A DNA stretch of 64,000 bases. Source: Cavia porcellus (lineage: Eukaryota > Chordata > Mammalia > Rodentia > Caviidae). This document shows, piece after piece, positions 35,508 through 47,275 of the stretch. The stretch spans positions 14,022,501-14,086,500 of the forward strand of contig NW_026947507.1 in NCBI RefSeq assembly GCF_034190915.1, given 5' to 3'. How positions within the stretch are numbered: position 1 is the stretch's first letter; every line of letters begins with the position of its first letter. Under the pieces are notes generated by a model. That model made no database searches, was not told where the DNA came from, and was given only the letters and a program-made list of their open reading frames with translations. The translations under genes were made by a program, and so were the position numbers.

Positions 35508-36230
35508 ATTTTTATTTTTATTTTAAAGGGAGTAAACAAAACAGTAAAATGACACAAAACACCACAGTTATAAGACAGTAGGAAATCCACAATCGTCACT
35601 GTATTACATATTGCTATCCCCTAAATAGCTACCCAGACCACTGGTCCCAGGCCTGAAAAGTCAATCAAACAACATAAATATCAGGTCGCTTCCCTATTTC
35701 AGTTACTATCATCTCAGCCCGAGTTGCATCCGGTTGTTTACTGGTGGGGCGGGTACAGGAGGTGGAGGTGGCTTTCTTGCCACTTCTGTCTGGCCAGCAG
35801 GGCCTCTACTGGCACCCAGGGAGGCTGGTGGCTTCCTTGCTGCTTCTCCCCAGCAGCCAGCAGGGCCTCCGCCCAACACACCAGGGGAGGAGGCAAAATT
35901 GCTTCTTTGCTGCCTCTGCCCTGTGGCACACGGGTATTGGGGGCCACACGCCTTCTCTGCCACTTCTTCCAGGGCAGGACTTCCATCCTCATTGTTTCTC
36001 TCTGTCCAGCAGGGCTGTTGCTCCTATTTTGTTTTGTTTCTTGCTGACTTCCTGAATTATCTCTTGCCATGGATTCAAGACTCAGTTCAGAGCCTTCCTG
36101 TGCCCGTGGGACCCACTTCTCTCTTCTTCTCTTCCTCATGTTGCTGTATTCCAGGGTCTAAACACCAAAACTTGGATAGGTTTTTTCTCTGCTGCTCACC
36201 ACTCTGCCATTTTCCTGGAAGTCCTGTTCG
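35508..36230 (-). mobile_element. Short L1/HAL1-derived element, deletion derivative
   Basis: On the minus strand it starts GGACTTCCAGGAAAATGGCA (L1-style 5' end) at about 36,224-36,230. It ends in an A-rich tract at 35,508, preceded by sequence similar to the 3' end of the inner HAL1-like element ('acagtaggaaatc', 'attacatattg' on the plus strand). The octamer tgaatttc flanks it (35,500-35,507 and 36,231-36,238). It thus joins a 5' region directly to a 3' end at 0.72 kb, without RRM or ORF2 coding. Confidence 0.65.
35738..36139 (-). CDS. 133-codon ORF inside the short L1/HAL1-like element (hypothetical)
   Basis: An open frame from ATG at 36,139 that fills most of the 0.72-kb element. The N-terminus is basic (MRKRRREKWVPR), as in ORF1p N-termini. 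The rest is Gln/Glu/Pro-rich with two related units ('EALLAAGEKQQGSH' and 'EALLARQKWQESH'). I see no coiled coil or RRM. The start sits about 90 bp from the element 5' end, as ORF1 would be placed in a shortened element. Whether it is translated is unknown; it may be a chance survivor of a deleted ORF1. Confidence 0.25.
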   Translation of the reverse strand: MRKRRREKWVPRAQEGSELSLESMARDNSGSQQETKQNRSNSPAGQRETMRMEVLPWKKWQRRRVAPNTRVPQGRGSKEAILPPPLVCWAEALLAAGEKQQGSHQPPWVPVEALLARQKWQESHLHLLYPPHQ

Positions 36231-36595
36231 TGAATTTCTTAGTTGTTAACTCCAAGTATTCTAAATATTAGGTTGATGCTCATTCACTTCGTCATGCAAA
36301 CTCCTTTACATTCCAACATGCTAACACCACCCCAGCTGGAGGCAGGAGGACCCCTTTGCATTCTAAATCCAGTAGAGCATTTTCTGCTCTCTTCTTGCCA
36401 ATTTCTGCCAGGAACTGCATGAAGCAGAAAAGGAAGGAAACATTCTGTTTGAGAGACGTGTACAAACACTGTGTAAGTCAGAGACCAGGTGATGTCACAA
36501 GCAGATGTCTGGGCAGGGTTCACTCCCGGCCATGTGCATATAACTTGGGAGGTCCACCTGAACAGTGGCCATCTGAACACTGGAGAGTCAAAGGA

Positions 36596-37040
36596 TCTAG
36601 TAGCTGTTCAGTTCAAGAAGCTGGAAGCCATGGAACAAGAAGGATCAGGCACACAGCACCTGCCCAAGATGGAGAGCTCCTTGGGAGGAGGGGAAGGTCA
36701 ATGCATTAGAAAGTTCAAAGAAGTAGAGTTGTGTCCATAGGCAATGACAAGAGCTTAAAATGCATCTGCTCAAGCAGAATGGAGCTCTTTGAAATTAGAA
36801 CTAACTTTCTTCTCCTTTCCCTTTTATTCCATCCACCTATAAGCCTGCTCTTCTGTGCTGCCTACCACCAGGGCGGGTCTTCATCCTTCAGTCCAGAGGC
36901 CTAAGTGAAAATCATTTCTGGAAAAGCTAATACACAAAACAAAACTGCTTTACTAACTCTGCGAGGCATTTCTTATCTTGTCAAGTTGACAAAGTATGAT
37001 TAACAGTCAGACTCCGCCTTTGTCAGCTTAATAACCAGAT
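36596..37040. repeat. Diverged direct repeat, copy 1
   Basis: Shares 'tctagtagctgttcagttcaagaagctgg', 'agaatggagctctt' and 'aaaatcatttctgg' landmarks in the same order with 37,137-37,540 (longest quoted run spans about 36,596-36,624). Probably two copies of one interspersed family or a local duplication. Confidence 0.6.
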
Positions 37041-37136
37041 ACATCCTCTTAAACGGTGCTCTTAAACCTCTTGTAGTCTGCAAGAACAACAGCAAGTTCA
37101 TAGTTAATGGCTAGCTGTGACTACAGAGCCAGAGAC

Positions 37137-37540
37137 TCTAGTGGCAGCTCAGTTCAGGAAGCTGAAAGCTGTGGAGCAAGAGGGATAAAGGACACAGTAT
37201 GAGAATGAGGCTGAAGATCTGGAAGTTCCCTAGAGGGTCGCCGGTGTGCGTGTGCAGTGGAAGGCTGAAGAAGCTGGAGTCTCATGTCCACAGAACAGGA
37301 GCAAGAGATGCGCCTTTCTGCTCTAGTAGAATGGAGCTCTTCAAACATGCTAATTTCCTCCTTCTTTCCTTTTTATTCTATCCAGATATTGCTTGATGGC
37401 ACCGACAGCTGAAGGGATCCCCCTCCCTCAGTTTGCTGGCCTACATGCAAATCATTTCTGGCAACACTTCACCGACAAATGACTGCTTTCCTAATCTGCT
37501 AGGTGTTTCTTAATCCCGTCAAATTGGCATCTCAAGTGTA
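37137..37540. repeat. Diverged direct repeat, copy 2
   Basis: Partner of 36,596-37,040. The shared landmarks are in the same order, with many substitutions and small indels between them. Confidence 0.6.
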
Positions 37541-37649
37541 GTTGTCAAGTTGTTGTCTTTTTAAAGAGGCACACATTTACATCTTTAAAATATGCTTTGT
37601 TAGTAATTAATTTGAGCAAGTACCCAAAGAAAGGACCCCATGAACTTTT

Positions 37650-37753
37650 TTTTTTTTTTTTGTCTTTTTCCTTTTTATCGGTACCAGGGATTGAACTCAT
37701 GACTGCCTGCTTGCAAGGCAGGCGCTTATGCCGCTGAGCTAAATCCCAGCCCC
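37650..37753 (-). repeat. ID SINE, antisense, 16-bp perfect TSD
   Basis: Inverted intact ID with its linker ('gtctttttcctttttatc') and T tract. Flanked by gaccccatgaactttt at 37,634-37,649 and 37,754-37,769. One of the youngest insertions here. Confidence 0.96.
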
Positions 37754-37769
37754 GACCCCATGAACTTTT

Positions 37770-38495
37770 CATTTCACCTTATCTCTTTTGAGGTTATCTT
37801 GTAATGTTTGTGGAACCTGTGCATTCTTTTTAAAAAATACAGTTACAATTGGCAGGTGTATGCTACTTTCACATTCTATGACTTCTTACAATATTCTGAC
37901 CTCCATACAGTGAGATCACTCACATACTTGTCATTTTTAATAGCCAGAAGTATTTCATGTCACTCCGTAATTTGCTTAGTTATTTCCACTAGCATGTGTT
38001 GAGTTTGTCTTCAGTTTTGCATGGTGTTAAAGTGCACCTTCTTGTATATATTGGTTTTTTTCTTGGAAACTACTTTATTGTACCATATTCTCAAAAGTGG
38101 AATCATGAATCAAACAACTCTGTAGCTTTTGTTATATATTATGTGACTTTTCTCAAGGAAGAAAAAGAGAAAGAGCATAACCATTGTAAGGAGTCACTAG
38201 CAGCATATGAATGTATTTATTTCCTTGAAGCCCTGCCAATATTGTGCTTTATTTATTTTTGCAGCTGTGCTTGTTTAATAGATGGGAGACTGTTTTAAGT
38301 GACATTTCTGCCACTGCTGAAGGCTTGGAATCTATCAACCTCGCATGGGGCCAGATGGCCACAATAGGTCTATGTAGGGAGAGCAGCAGGAAAGCACACA
38401 GCGAGCTGTTCCCAGAGGAGAGTAAAAGGGCCAATTAAGGCGCAACCCCAGCCGGTACCCAGTTGTAGCTTTCCCTTTAATACAAGCTAAACCTT
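37770..38495. other. Intergenic, no gene seen
   Basis: AT-rich; possibly remnants of an old LINE (37,800-38,290), but I cannot name it. No coding signal. Confidence 0.4.
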
Positions 38496-38496
38496 T

Positions 38497-38655
38497 TCTT
38501 TTTCAGTACTGGAGATTGAAGCCAGGGCAAGTTCTCTACCACTGAGCTTGAAATTTTTACTTACTAAGTCGCCCATGCCGGCTTTGGGCTGAACTGTTTC
38601 TGCCTTACGTTTTCAGTAACTGGGATTGCAGGCATGCACCACCATGCCTCGCACA
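38497..38655 (-). repeat. B1-dID SINE, antisense
   Basis: Inverted ID part ('actggagattgaagccag', 'ctaccactgagc') then inverted B1 ('gtaactgggattgcaggcatgcaccaccatgcc', bases about 38,616-38,648). Confidence 0.85.
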
Positions 38656-38659
38656 ATCT

Positions 38660-39450
38660 TGACTTCTATGGAGGCTTGTCCCACATACATGAGTCACACA
38701 GTTGATTCTCAGTGAATGTAAGCTCCACGTGCTTCGTCCCTGAAGGTGGACCTCAAGAATTCTTTGTATTCATCTGGCCCTGCAGATGTTAAGATCCTCC
38801 TTACCAATCCTTCTAAAAGCAGGTTCAGGTTAGTATGACGGTTTGGTTTTTATATAAGAATGACTGGGGGCTCTCTAGGGAAGCTCACATTGGCTAGCTT
38901 GGCTCTGCCTCTGGTTCTCCCTATTTGCAAAGAGAAAACTCCAGCTGGCCTGTGTTTTCTGGGGCTAAGCCCTCAGTGTCCCCAGCGGCAAGCAATAACA
39001 GTCCATCCATCCTCCAGGTACACTCAAATCAAATTTGTTGGGTTCAGTGTTGACCTTATGGGGAAAGTTGATTTGGTTTTCATCCAGTTTGGTTCATGAA
39101 GGGAATTGTAGAGGAAACTGAGCTCATGAACTGAGGCACCACTGCATTTGTCCTACTGGACTATGGTGACTGGATCCATGCTTCCCCGTCTTGGTACAGC
39201 GCTGGTCTGGCTCAATGTGTAGAGAGCACAGTGCATATATGCAAGGATGAGAGGGTGAATTAATTAGCTCTGCTACTTACAGTGGCCACCAGGGCCTATG
39301 ACTTGTAGGAACCAGGACTGAAGCACACATCTGTGAGATATCTAAGATGTATGAGCCATCAGTTTCTTTTTACTTCAGAAAAAAATGTGTGAGACTGGCT
39401 TTCCTAAGTGAGAGAGAAGATACATATCCTGAGATTTGGCAAAACAATCA
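38660..39450. other. Intergenic, no gene seen
   Basis: Unassigned. ORFs of up to 79 codons without domains. Confidence 0.45.
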
Positions 39451-39452
39451 GT

Positions 39453-39640
39453 GTCTTAGTTACTTTTCTCTCATTGCTGAGATCAAATATCTGACACTCA
39501 AAAATAAAGGGGGAATTCAGCTCACAGTTTGAAAAGGTTTCAGACCCCTAAGAAGTTGACTCCAAGACAGGATGGCAAGCCACTATTACAGCGCAAGGAA
39601 CAGGCTGGTAAAGGCAGACACTTAGCCTTTTACAATGACA
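39453..39640 (-). repeat. Rodent MaLR-like LTR fragment, antisense
   Basis: 'gtcttagttacttttctctc' is the inverted 3' end of the family at 19,224-19,563 (which ends 'gtaactaagaca'). Confidence 0.55.
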
Positions 39641-39851
39641 AGACACATGCTAGTAGGTTCTTATTATCTGATAATTCAGACAAGGTGCATATTAGTTTTT
39701 GCCTATGCAGAGTTTGACTTTGATATTAAAGCAAGTTGCATAAATTATCCTTTAATTTTCACAATTTTAAAGTTGCAATTTTTGGAGAAGAGATAAATCA
39801 ATAAAAATAAAATTTCATGCAACAATGTTATTTTTCAGAATTTATAATTCT

Positions 39852-40000
39852 CAACTGGGTGTGGTAGTGCATGCCTGTAATCACAGCAGGCTGGAAACTG
39901 ATCTGGAGGCTGAGGCAGGAGGATCACTACAAATTCATGACCAGTCTGAACTACAAAGTGAGCTCAAATCCAGCCTGAACTGCATAGGGAGACCCTGTCT

Positions 40001-40038
<38 letters not shown>
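39852..40038 (+). repeat. B1 SINE with long poly(A)
   Basis: 'gggtgtggtagtgcatgcctgtaatcac' start, 'ggaggctgaggcaggagg', an internal duplication around 'accagtctgaactacaaagtgag' and 'tccagcctgaactgcatag', then 'agaccctgtctc' and about 37 A. Confidence 0.93.
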
Positions 40039-40039
<1 letters not shown>

Positions 40040-40042
<3 letters not shown>

Positions 40043-41645
40043 AGTTATAATTTTCTCAACAACCTTCAGATTACTGTACTTAGAAGAGTAGTTTAATTGA
40101 GATATAAATGACAAATTAATAAGTAAAAATAAAATCCATTGAACGTACTATTTTCTCTATTGTATGTGGCAGCTAGTTACAATTAAAATACATTTTTTCA
40201 ATGTGATCATATAATTAAAGATAACAGCAGTTCCCATTTCTCAAGTACTAGCTACTTAATTTTAAAATACAAGTTTTTTCAGTATATCATATAACAATGG
40301 ATAACAGGAAATTTCATTTTTCAGGCAGTTAGATATCCTATTTACTTTAATTATCATTTTCTAAACTACAAAATTCTTCATACAGAGAATCACAGATGTC
40401 TAGACATCTGCAAGTTTTTCATTGTGTATTTTTATTTTAGTGATAATTCTTTTCAAAGTAGCAATTAATTATGAGAAACTTAACTATGGTAACTTACATT
40501 TGATATTTTTATTACAAGAGTAAGTTTCTTAGGTTAGTGTTTTCTTAGACTAAGGTTCCTAAGCATATTCTGAGAGGATTAAAAATTATTTCCCTGTAAA
40601 TTTCTCAGAATTCCAAGTCTATTCTTTTCTGGTTCTTTTGAGCGTCAAATCATGACGCATTACACTGTATCTAAATTAAGTTTCTGTTTGTAAAGATCTT
40701 TTACTTTTGTTTGTAAAACATTTAAAATTTGCCAAGAAGATTTTTTTTTCTTTTCAGGACCATAATTTTCTCCATTGTTATTAAAGATCCAATTAGTTGT
40801 TGCATGAATCTCTCAAGTAAAATAAATACATATTTACCTTTCCCTTAATACAAAGATTATAGGAAAGAGTCACATAGCCATTCTTACAAAACTGAATTTA
40901 GAATTATGTAAGGAGTCACAATTTAACAATCCAATCAAATACTGACAACTTGAGACTAAATTCAAATGAGGGAAACTTGTTCACAGTATCTAATTAGCTG
41001 GATCTTTAATGAGGTAACATCAAGAGTAAGACAAAGGATTCAAATCTGGCTTCATTTTCTACTGGTAAAGAACAAACCATTTAAAATTAATTTTATTCAA
41101 ATGCTGCCAACTCCCTAGGCTAAGTACAAACACTACTTTCTCCATGAGATTTCTCCCCTTCCTACAAATCAGTCATCTCTGATCTCTCTGCTCTGATGTA
41201 CCTCCTTTAACCCCTTCCTGGCCTATGGCATCTGCCAGATTCATCTGCATATACTGCTATGTACTAGTTGTGGTGGACATCAACTCTTTCTGTATGGAAT
41301 ATTTGACCACTTTTAAAGACGGGCCAGATCTCACCAGCCAGAACATTCAAAGTATGTGTTACACATATACTTACTTATAGGTAGACTCTTGAGTGTGCAA
41401 TGTTACTCATGGGCCATATCCAAATGCAAGGGTTCTACATCTATCCATCTTTGTGTGAGGCAAAGATCTGCATGCCTTTCATGTAGCAAATGGTTAACTG
41501 GAACAGCAAGGTCATCACACAAACCCTGTTAGTACTTCAACCCCACCTCCAAGTCCCTTTCCAAAGTTTAAAATTCTTAGTATGAGAAGACTCGTTTGTT
41601 CAATGAACATTTGTAATCTCTGCTACTCTAGAGATAGAGGTGAAA
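40040..41645. other. AT-rich intergenic, no gene or named repeat
   Basis: About 1.6 kb. A diverged tandem pair with a period near 85-100 bp is visible at about 40,185-40,340 ('ttttttcaatgtgatcatataa' and 'ttttttcagtatatcatataac', then 'gataacag'). No recognised element. Confidence 0.5.
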
Positions 41646-41654
41646 GGAGAAATA

Positions 41655-41670
41655 TAGCGCCCCCTGCAGG
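41655..41670 (-). promoter_or_regulatory. CTCF-like binding motif
   Basis: Plus-strand tagcgccccctgcagg is, on the minus strand, CCTGCAGGGGGCGCTA. It fits the CTCF core (CC..CAGGGGGCGC). It lies in low-repeat sequence about 9 kb left of CLDN24. Occupancy is not known from sequence. Confidence 0.5.
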
Positions 41671-41849
41671 GAGCATGTATTTTAGCGAAGCAAGACGACC
41701 ATGATATGTAAGTCTTAAATGAGGGGAGGGGCAAGGCAAGTGATGAGAGGAGGCGGGGAACGAGGAGCTAACTGATCCAGGTCCAAGATAGGAAGAGCTA
41801 ATTGACCTAGATCTAGGGAGGGACCCCTAACCTGGGGTCCCTAACTAAG

Positions 41850-42132
41850 AAATTGCTGATGAGTTTATAGCTGAATGTAAAGTTGGGAGATGAAGCCTGG
41901 TTGGAGGAGGCAGGTCACTGGTATTTGTAGTGTGGTAGGATCTCTCTCCCTTCCTCTTCCCTTGATCCCTCTCCCTGCTTCCTGAGGACCATGCCATGAG
42001 CTGTTTCTCTGCCATGCCTCCCTGCTGAGGTGACTATGGACTGAAACCTCTACAAACTTTGAGCCAAAGTAAACCTTCCCTCTTTAGAGGTGTTGGGAAT
42101 TCTGCCTCAACAACAAGAAAGTAAGACAACAC
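41850..42132 (+). repeat. Rodent MaLR-like LTR, 3' part
   Basis: 'ctatggactgaaacctctacaaac', 'gagccaaagtaaaccttcc' and the end 'agaaagtaagacaaca' follow the family order. Confidence 0.65.
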
Positions 42133-42149
42133 TTTAATGCAGGAAGGAA

Positions 42150-42174
42150 TGAATGGAGGGATGGATGGATGGAT
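42150..42174. repeat. (GGAT)n short tandem repeat
   Basis: Four to five ggat units next to an aggaatgaatgg run. Confidence 0.85.
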
Positions 42175-42694
42175 AACAAAAGATTGGATAAATGAAAAGA
42201 TTCAGGAGCTCTAGGGCAAAGTATTTTCCATTTGCAATCTCCTTAATGGATTCTTGTCCAGAAAGACAAGAATTCCCTTCTTCCACAGCGGGGAAGGAAG
42301 GAGGGAGGGAGACTTGGCAAGAAACACAGACTCTAGATCAAGCATCTGAGGAGCAGCTCCAGGCCAGGACAGGGGCTGGTAACTGCAGGAGTCACAGGCG
42401 ATGGCCAGGGCATCTAATCCTCTGAACCCGAAGGTGTGTGAGACAGCAACACACAACTTCCATGAAGGACCAGCACAGTGTGAGAGAAGGGTGACCTGGA
42501 GAGAAGGAATGGGCTTTCTTTCCATAGGCAGCTGAGAGGAGCCTGCCTGCCAGGTCTTTTCTGATGCATAATCCCCAATTCCAGAAGGAGCTGGTTTGGT
42601 AAGACTGGAAGGGATGTCTGTTCAACCAGTGCTCAGTAACAAAACCTGAAGAAGCAATGTAGTGTCACATCATCCTCTGAAAGTCAGTTTGATA

Positions 42695-42895
42695 AACAAA
42701 AGCTCATTTATTGAGAGCCTAAGTGCTGTGAGATTTCTATACACAATTTCCTGTTGAGTGTTGGTGCATTATTATTATTTCTATTTTGCAGGCCAGAAGA
42801 CAAGAAATTAAGTGGCTTGTGGTTATGTAGCTGTACATAGCTGAGTTGGGATTTGAACTCATGTCTTTCTGATCCAGAACTCAACCTTGTCTACT
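42695..42895 (-). repeat. MIR SINE, antisense
   Basis: 'catttattgagagcctaagtgctg', 'tctattttgcaggccagaagac' and 'gttgggatttgaactcatg' in inverted MIR order. Confidence 0.75.
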
Positions 42896-42899
42896 TTCC

Positions 42900-44875
42900 T
42901 TCTCATCCTCTTGGGTAGCAGGGTGGGACAATCCAAGAAATGATTCTGAAAAAAGATCATTTTTATGAGTATCTGACGTTTAGGGCCCCTTAATGTTGGG
43001 CATAAGGTCATAGCATCCCCTTTGGGCAGGTTAGTTCTCTGGGCTCTGGGCTGGGTAGGCTTGTTGCCCCTTCTCTAGCCAAGGGAGTGAGTTGCTCTTG
43101 GGAGCAGCGTAAGTAGAAGCAGATGCATTATGGAAAACAAGGAGTACATGAAAGAGAAGGCCAGGAAAAAAAACTCCACGGCAATCCTACAATCTCCTTA
43201 CAGAAGCGTGTGAGGGAAGCCTCTTTCCAATCTCCTTAGCATACTGTTTGCAGGAACTAGGAGTAGAAAGGATCTGTGAGAGAACAAAAAACTCTGGTTC
43301 CACAGACAGATGTGTACCTGGCAGCTGCAGGAGCACTTTCATGGGGAGACAGAGGACCTGTACCCCACTCCTTGGGCCCTCAAATTTGGGAAGCCCCAGA
43401 CTTTGCATGGAATTCCATGCCCCCAGAGCTCCAGGCAGGCTCTGAACTCTCTGGAAATGCTCTGAAATCTTTATCATTTGTTGCTCGGATGGATTCCCCA
43501 GGACCAGAGACCCCAAGACAGGCCTGTAAGCATGTGACCTGTGCTCCTTCCTGTGTGTGAGGAACCTTGAGAGCCTTGGGAGTGGGTGTCTAGTGGATTG
43601 AAGCAGCTTTTCTGCTGTGGCTGGGGACACTTCTCCCTTCTGGGTGCCCCAAAATGCACCAGTTTGGTGAGTCTGTCAGCTCCCAGAAGTCCAGGATGTT
43701 GATGCTTATAGTTATTGGCAGTAGATATTCAAGAAACACTTGCTGAGTGAGTGACTGATAAAACTTTAGATTTCATGTAGCTGGTCTTTTAAAAGTGGAA
43801 GAATAGAACTGACAGGCTTGCGGGGCTGCCCAGTTCTAGGCAGTGTCTCTGGAGTTGTGCCACCCAAAGGGACAGATCTAACAGCCCATGGTACACTTGA
43901 TGCTGGCAGTGGTGCAGGTTCAGACTCTATCTTTAGTTCTCAGAAAGCTCTCAGTTCCCAACTCCTGTCTGGGGCTGCCATGCTCACAGAATCCTGAGGC
44001 TAACACTGCCTTTATGTTCATTCTGGAAACTGAGACCTGAGTACCCCCTGTGAAGGAAGTTCAGGGCTGCCCACAGTGGGTCCGAGAGGAGACCCACCCT
44101 TGGCTCTGCCTGTGTGCCTGTTCCTGCCACCTGGGGCCTTGTGCTTCCACCTCACCTCTTCTCCTGGCTCCCAGCACTGTTCCCAGTGTGTGGCATTTGG
44201 GTAATGTTCCTGCGGAGTTTAAGTCTCCCTTCTGGAGAAAAGGGCAAATAGTCTGAAAGCCAGGCTTCCAACAAGGGCCATGTTTCTCTGCCAAAGCCCA
44301 GCACCATGCAAGCATGGAAACAGTCCTGGACTCTGAGTTCTGAGGCCAGGGCTCAGTCTTGACACTGCTTCTCACTGGGTGTTGCAGGTCTGTAGGCCTC
44401 AGCTCCCCTAAAGGAAGCGGCTGTGATCTGAGGTGTCTTTCTCCATCCTTCGTACCTTGAGCCTGTGCCAAAGTCGGTCGCTACAGCCTTGTTTGTGATG
44501 ATTTTCCCATCAGTTAACTGGAAATCGACTCGGCCAGAGTTGGGAGCCTAGTTTAATATTTAAAAAGGGCTTACAAAGAAAAGAACCCAGTTAATCCTGA
44601 GAGTTTTTTATTTCTATTTATGTAGTGGGTGGAGGTTGTGTTCGCAGCTAATACAATTCTTATAATCTTCCCTGTAAAACCCTTTTGCTATTGCAATTTC
44701 TAACTTTAAAGCCTCAAAGCCAGCATAAACTTCCCAGGCTGCCAGTGCCCACTGCTGTGGGATGCATTCAGAATTTTGACAAGGAAGTCACAGTCCTGGG
44801 TGAGAGCCAAGGGTTGGCCAGTAAAGCTTCAAGACAAAATGGAGAGGCAGCTGTGAGAATTGTCCAAGGCTGGTT
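42900..44875. other. Intergenic, no gene seen
   Basis: About 2 kb, moderately GC-rich. ORFs of up to 147 codons (43,187-43,630, minus) have no domain and no conserved splice context. A weak MIR may lie near 44,330-44,470. Confidence 0.45.
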
Positions 44876-44877
44876 TT

Positions 44878-45077
44878 TGGTTTTTATTTTGTGGTGCTGG
44901 GGGTTGAACCTAGGGCTCAAGCATGGCAGACAAGTGCTCCCTGCACTGAGCTACCTCCACCCTTCTTAAAATTTTTTTTGAGACAGAGTTTCACTGCATC
45001 ACCCAGGCTGGCCTCAAACTTGTGACTCTCCTGCTTCTCTGTATCTGGATTATAGCATGTGCCACCACATCAGGCCC
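44878..45077 (-). repeat. B1-dID SINE, antisense
   Basis: Inverted ID part ('gtgctgggggttgaacctag', 'cactgagctacctccac'), then inverted B1 ('gagacagagtttcactgc', 'caggctggcctcaaac', 'gtgccaccacatc'). Confidence 0.9.
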
Positions 45078-45149
45078 AACATAGCTTTTTATGGCATAAA
45101 ATGTTAATACCTAGACTTTGGCCTGAGATGGGCACAGGCTTGATTCTTT

Positions 45150-45335
45150 ATCATTTGGCAAACTAACGGGCTTATTTAAGCCTCAGATTCCTTATCTGTT
45201 AAGAAGTAATAATAGTGAGTGCCTCCATTATTGGGCGTTTGTGAGGATACATAAGATAACTAGATAAAGCTCTTAACCTAATGCCCTGCTGGGCATTAGC
45301 AGTAAGTGGTCAATAAATATTGACAATTATTATTG
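45150..45335 (+). repeat. MIR SINE
   Basis: 'aagcctcagattccttatctgttaag', 'aataatagtgagtgcctcc', 'gtgaggatacataagataac' and 'agtaagtggtcaataaat' follow the MIR order. Confidence 0.82.
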
Positions 45336-45339
45336 TGCT

Positions 45340-47270
45340 TTATTCTGTCTCTATCCTGCAGAGAGAGATAGTAGGATGTTCCCTTCACTCTTCAGAGCTG
45401 ATCTCACACATTATTTCTTAAGCATCAGTCCTTTGGAACAAAATCTCTGCTGAAGCCACAGAAATCTTAGATAAAAGTCCCTGTCAGACCCACCCCATGC
45501 CACAAGTGAGCTAGGGAAAGGGCTTTTGAGCCTCCTGCCCAAATCCAGGCAGCACTCACAGCGGAGGCTGGACTTACACTCACTGCCTCCCCTTTCAAAA
45601 GCCATCTCCTGAAATGGACTAAAGACCCCTGGAGTCTCTTGTGACAGAGTTGTTACATGGGGGGCACCACCCGCAGGCCACTCAGACACTCGCCCTCCTG
45701 TCTGGAGCTGGAGGGCTGTAAGCACGAGGCCTGGAAGGGCCCCTGGCTTGCTTGCTCTCCCAGTTCTACACACAGAGGCTGTGCTGGGCCCTCACTGGGT
45801 GCTCACCTGGTTCTCCCACGATGTCCTGAGCAAGATGGGTCAGGCCAATGGGAATAACTTCTGGCGTGACTCCTGGATGTCAAGATTAGAGACCCAGACA
45901 ATCAGTGTTAAAGTATGCGCAGCAGCACAGGGTTAGACTTGCATAGATATTTCTTCTTATAGTTTCTTGGTGTACTTTAAAATTTAATTTATGTTATGTT
46001 TACTTTTCTCCATCGCCTAGAACTGGGTCAATTTTTTTTCCTCTGCCCCAAATACCCTTTGATGAAAGCTTCCGAGATACCTGATTTGACAGACTGCCAA
46101 TTATAAAATAAAGCTAATCAATTCAAGTAATTGAGAAATACTTTTTTTTTCTCCCTTTAACCCCAATGTCCTAAATGTCAGAGGCAAACTGGTGAGTTTG
46201 GGGACAGAACGGCATAAGGAACCACTTCTGCATTTTGGATACAGCAGAACAGCAAAAATCAAGATCCAGGTGGGATGGGCAGGGTCGGGGCTGGATCCAG
46301 ACCAGGCCCTTCTGCCTTCTCCGACGCCCTGAGGCTGGGCTTTGGGGTGAGTATCCAGTTGGCTAAGGTTCTAGGGCAGTCTCAGACCCTGGTTCTTCAA
46401 AGTCAGGCTTCCTATATTCTTGGCACTTACTGGAAAAGCCTGCCAGCCTGCTGAATGCTGCCCCGGGCTCCTGAGAGAGGCTGAGTTTGTCACAGCAGTG
46501 TGCCATGGCTGTCTCAGGTTCACTCAAGAGAGATGACTGTTTCCATTTTTCAGGAATCCCAGGACTTGATTGTTAAACTGCCACTAAATTTTGAATCACA
46601 TAAACCTGTAATTAACCTGTGTGAAAAACAAAGGGATTTACTAATATTTAAAACTTATCATTTCCTAAAAATTTTGCCTCATTCTGCTCTGCCCTGTGCT
46701 CTGGAGGTTGTTTGTGCCTCCTGCATCTACACAACTGAAGTCCTGGCAGGCGGCTGCACTCCTAGCTCGGTACTCAGGGCCTCCTGTCCTCGTGGAGAAC
46801 TGGCCGGTTGTCCTGTCCTTCCCAACCCTGGAAGCTGGCAAAGTTGAGAAGTGGGGCTCTTACAACACAACAGCTGCTGGTGAGCACTTCAGTTCCCAGA
46901 TGGAGGCAGCATCCAACAGTCCACTGGCACAAGCCCTCAGATGGCTCCAAGTCCTGGGCTTTTCTTCACACAACACTGCTGAGTACGGGGGCAGGGGTGT
47001 CCAGGCCAGCTCTGCAATCTCCCTTCACTGTTACTGTCACCTAAGAGGATTCGTCTAATCTCATCACGGTATTACATAAATATTTGTTGAGTGCATTTGA
47101 GATATATGCATGCTACAGGGTTGTGAAGGCAGCAAGGCGTTTTGTCCTTATCAGTGAGCTTAGCAGCATTAGTAGTGAGAGTTACTATTTAGCAGGACAA
47201 GAACTATATTAGAGGTTTCTTCCTCCTCTCCACCCCTTTTATCCCTCCCTCCCTCTGTCCCTTTTCCCGC
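45340..47270. other. Intergenic, no gene seen
   Basis: About 1.9 kb without a recognisable repeat. ORFs of up to 120 codons overlap on both strands and lack domains. Confidence 0.45.
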
Positions 47271-47275
47271 TTCCT

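Noticed and set aside
37800..38300. Old LINE fragment
   Set aside because: Composition and a few motifs suggest LINE origin, but no motif is specific enough to name it.
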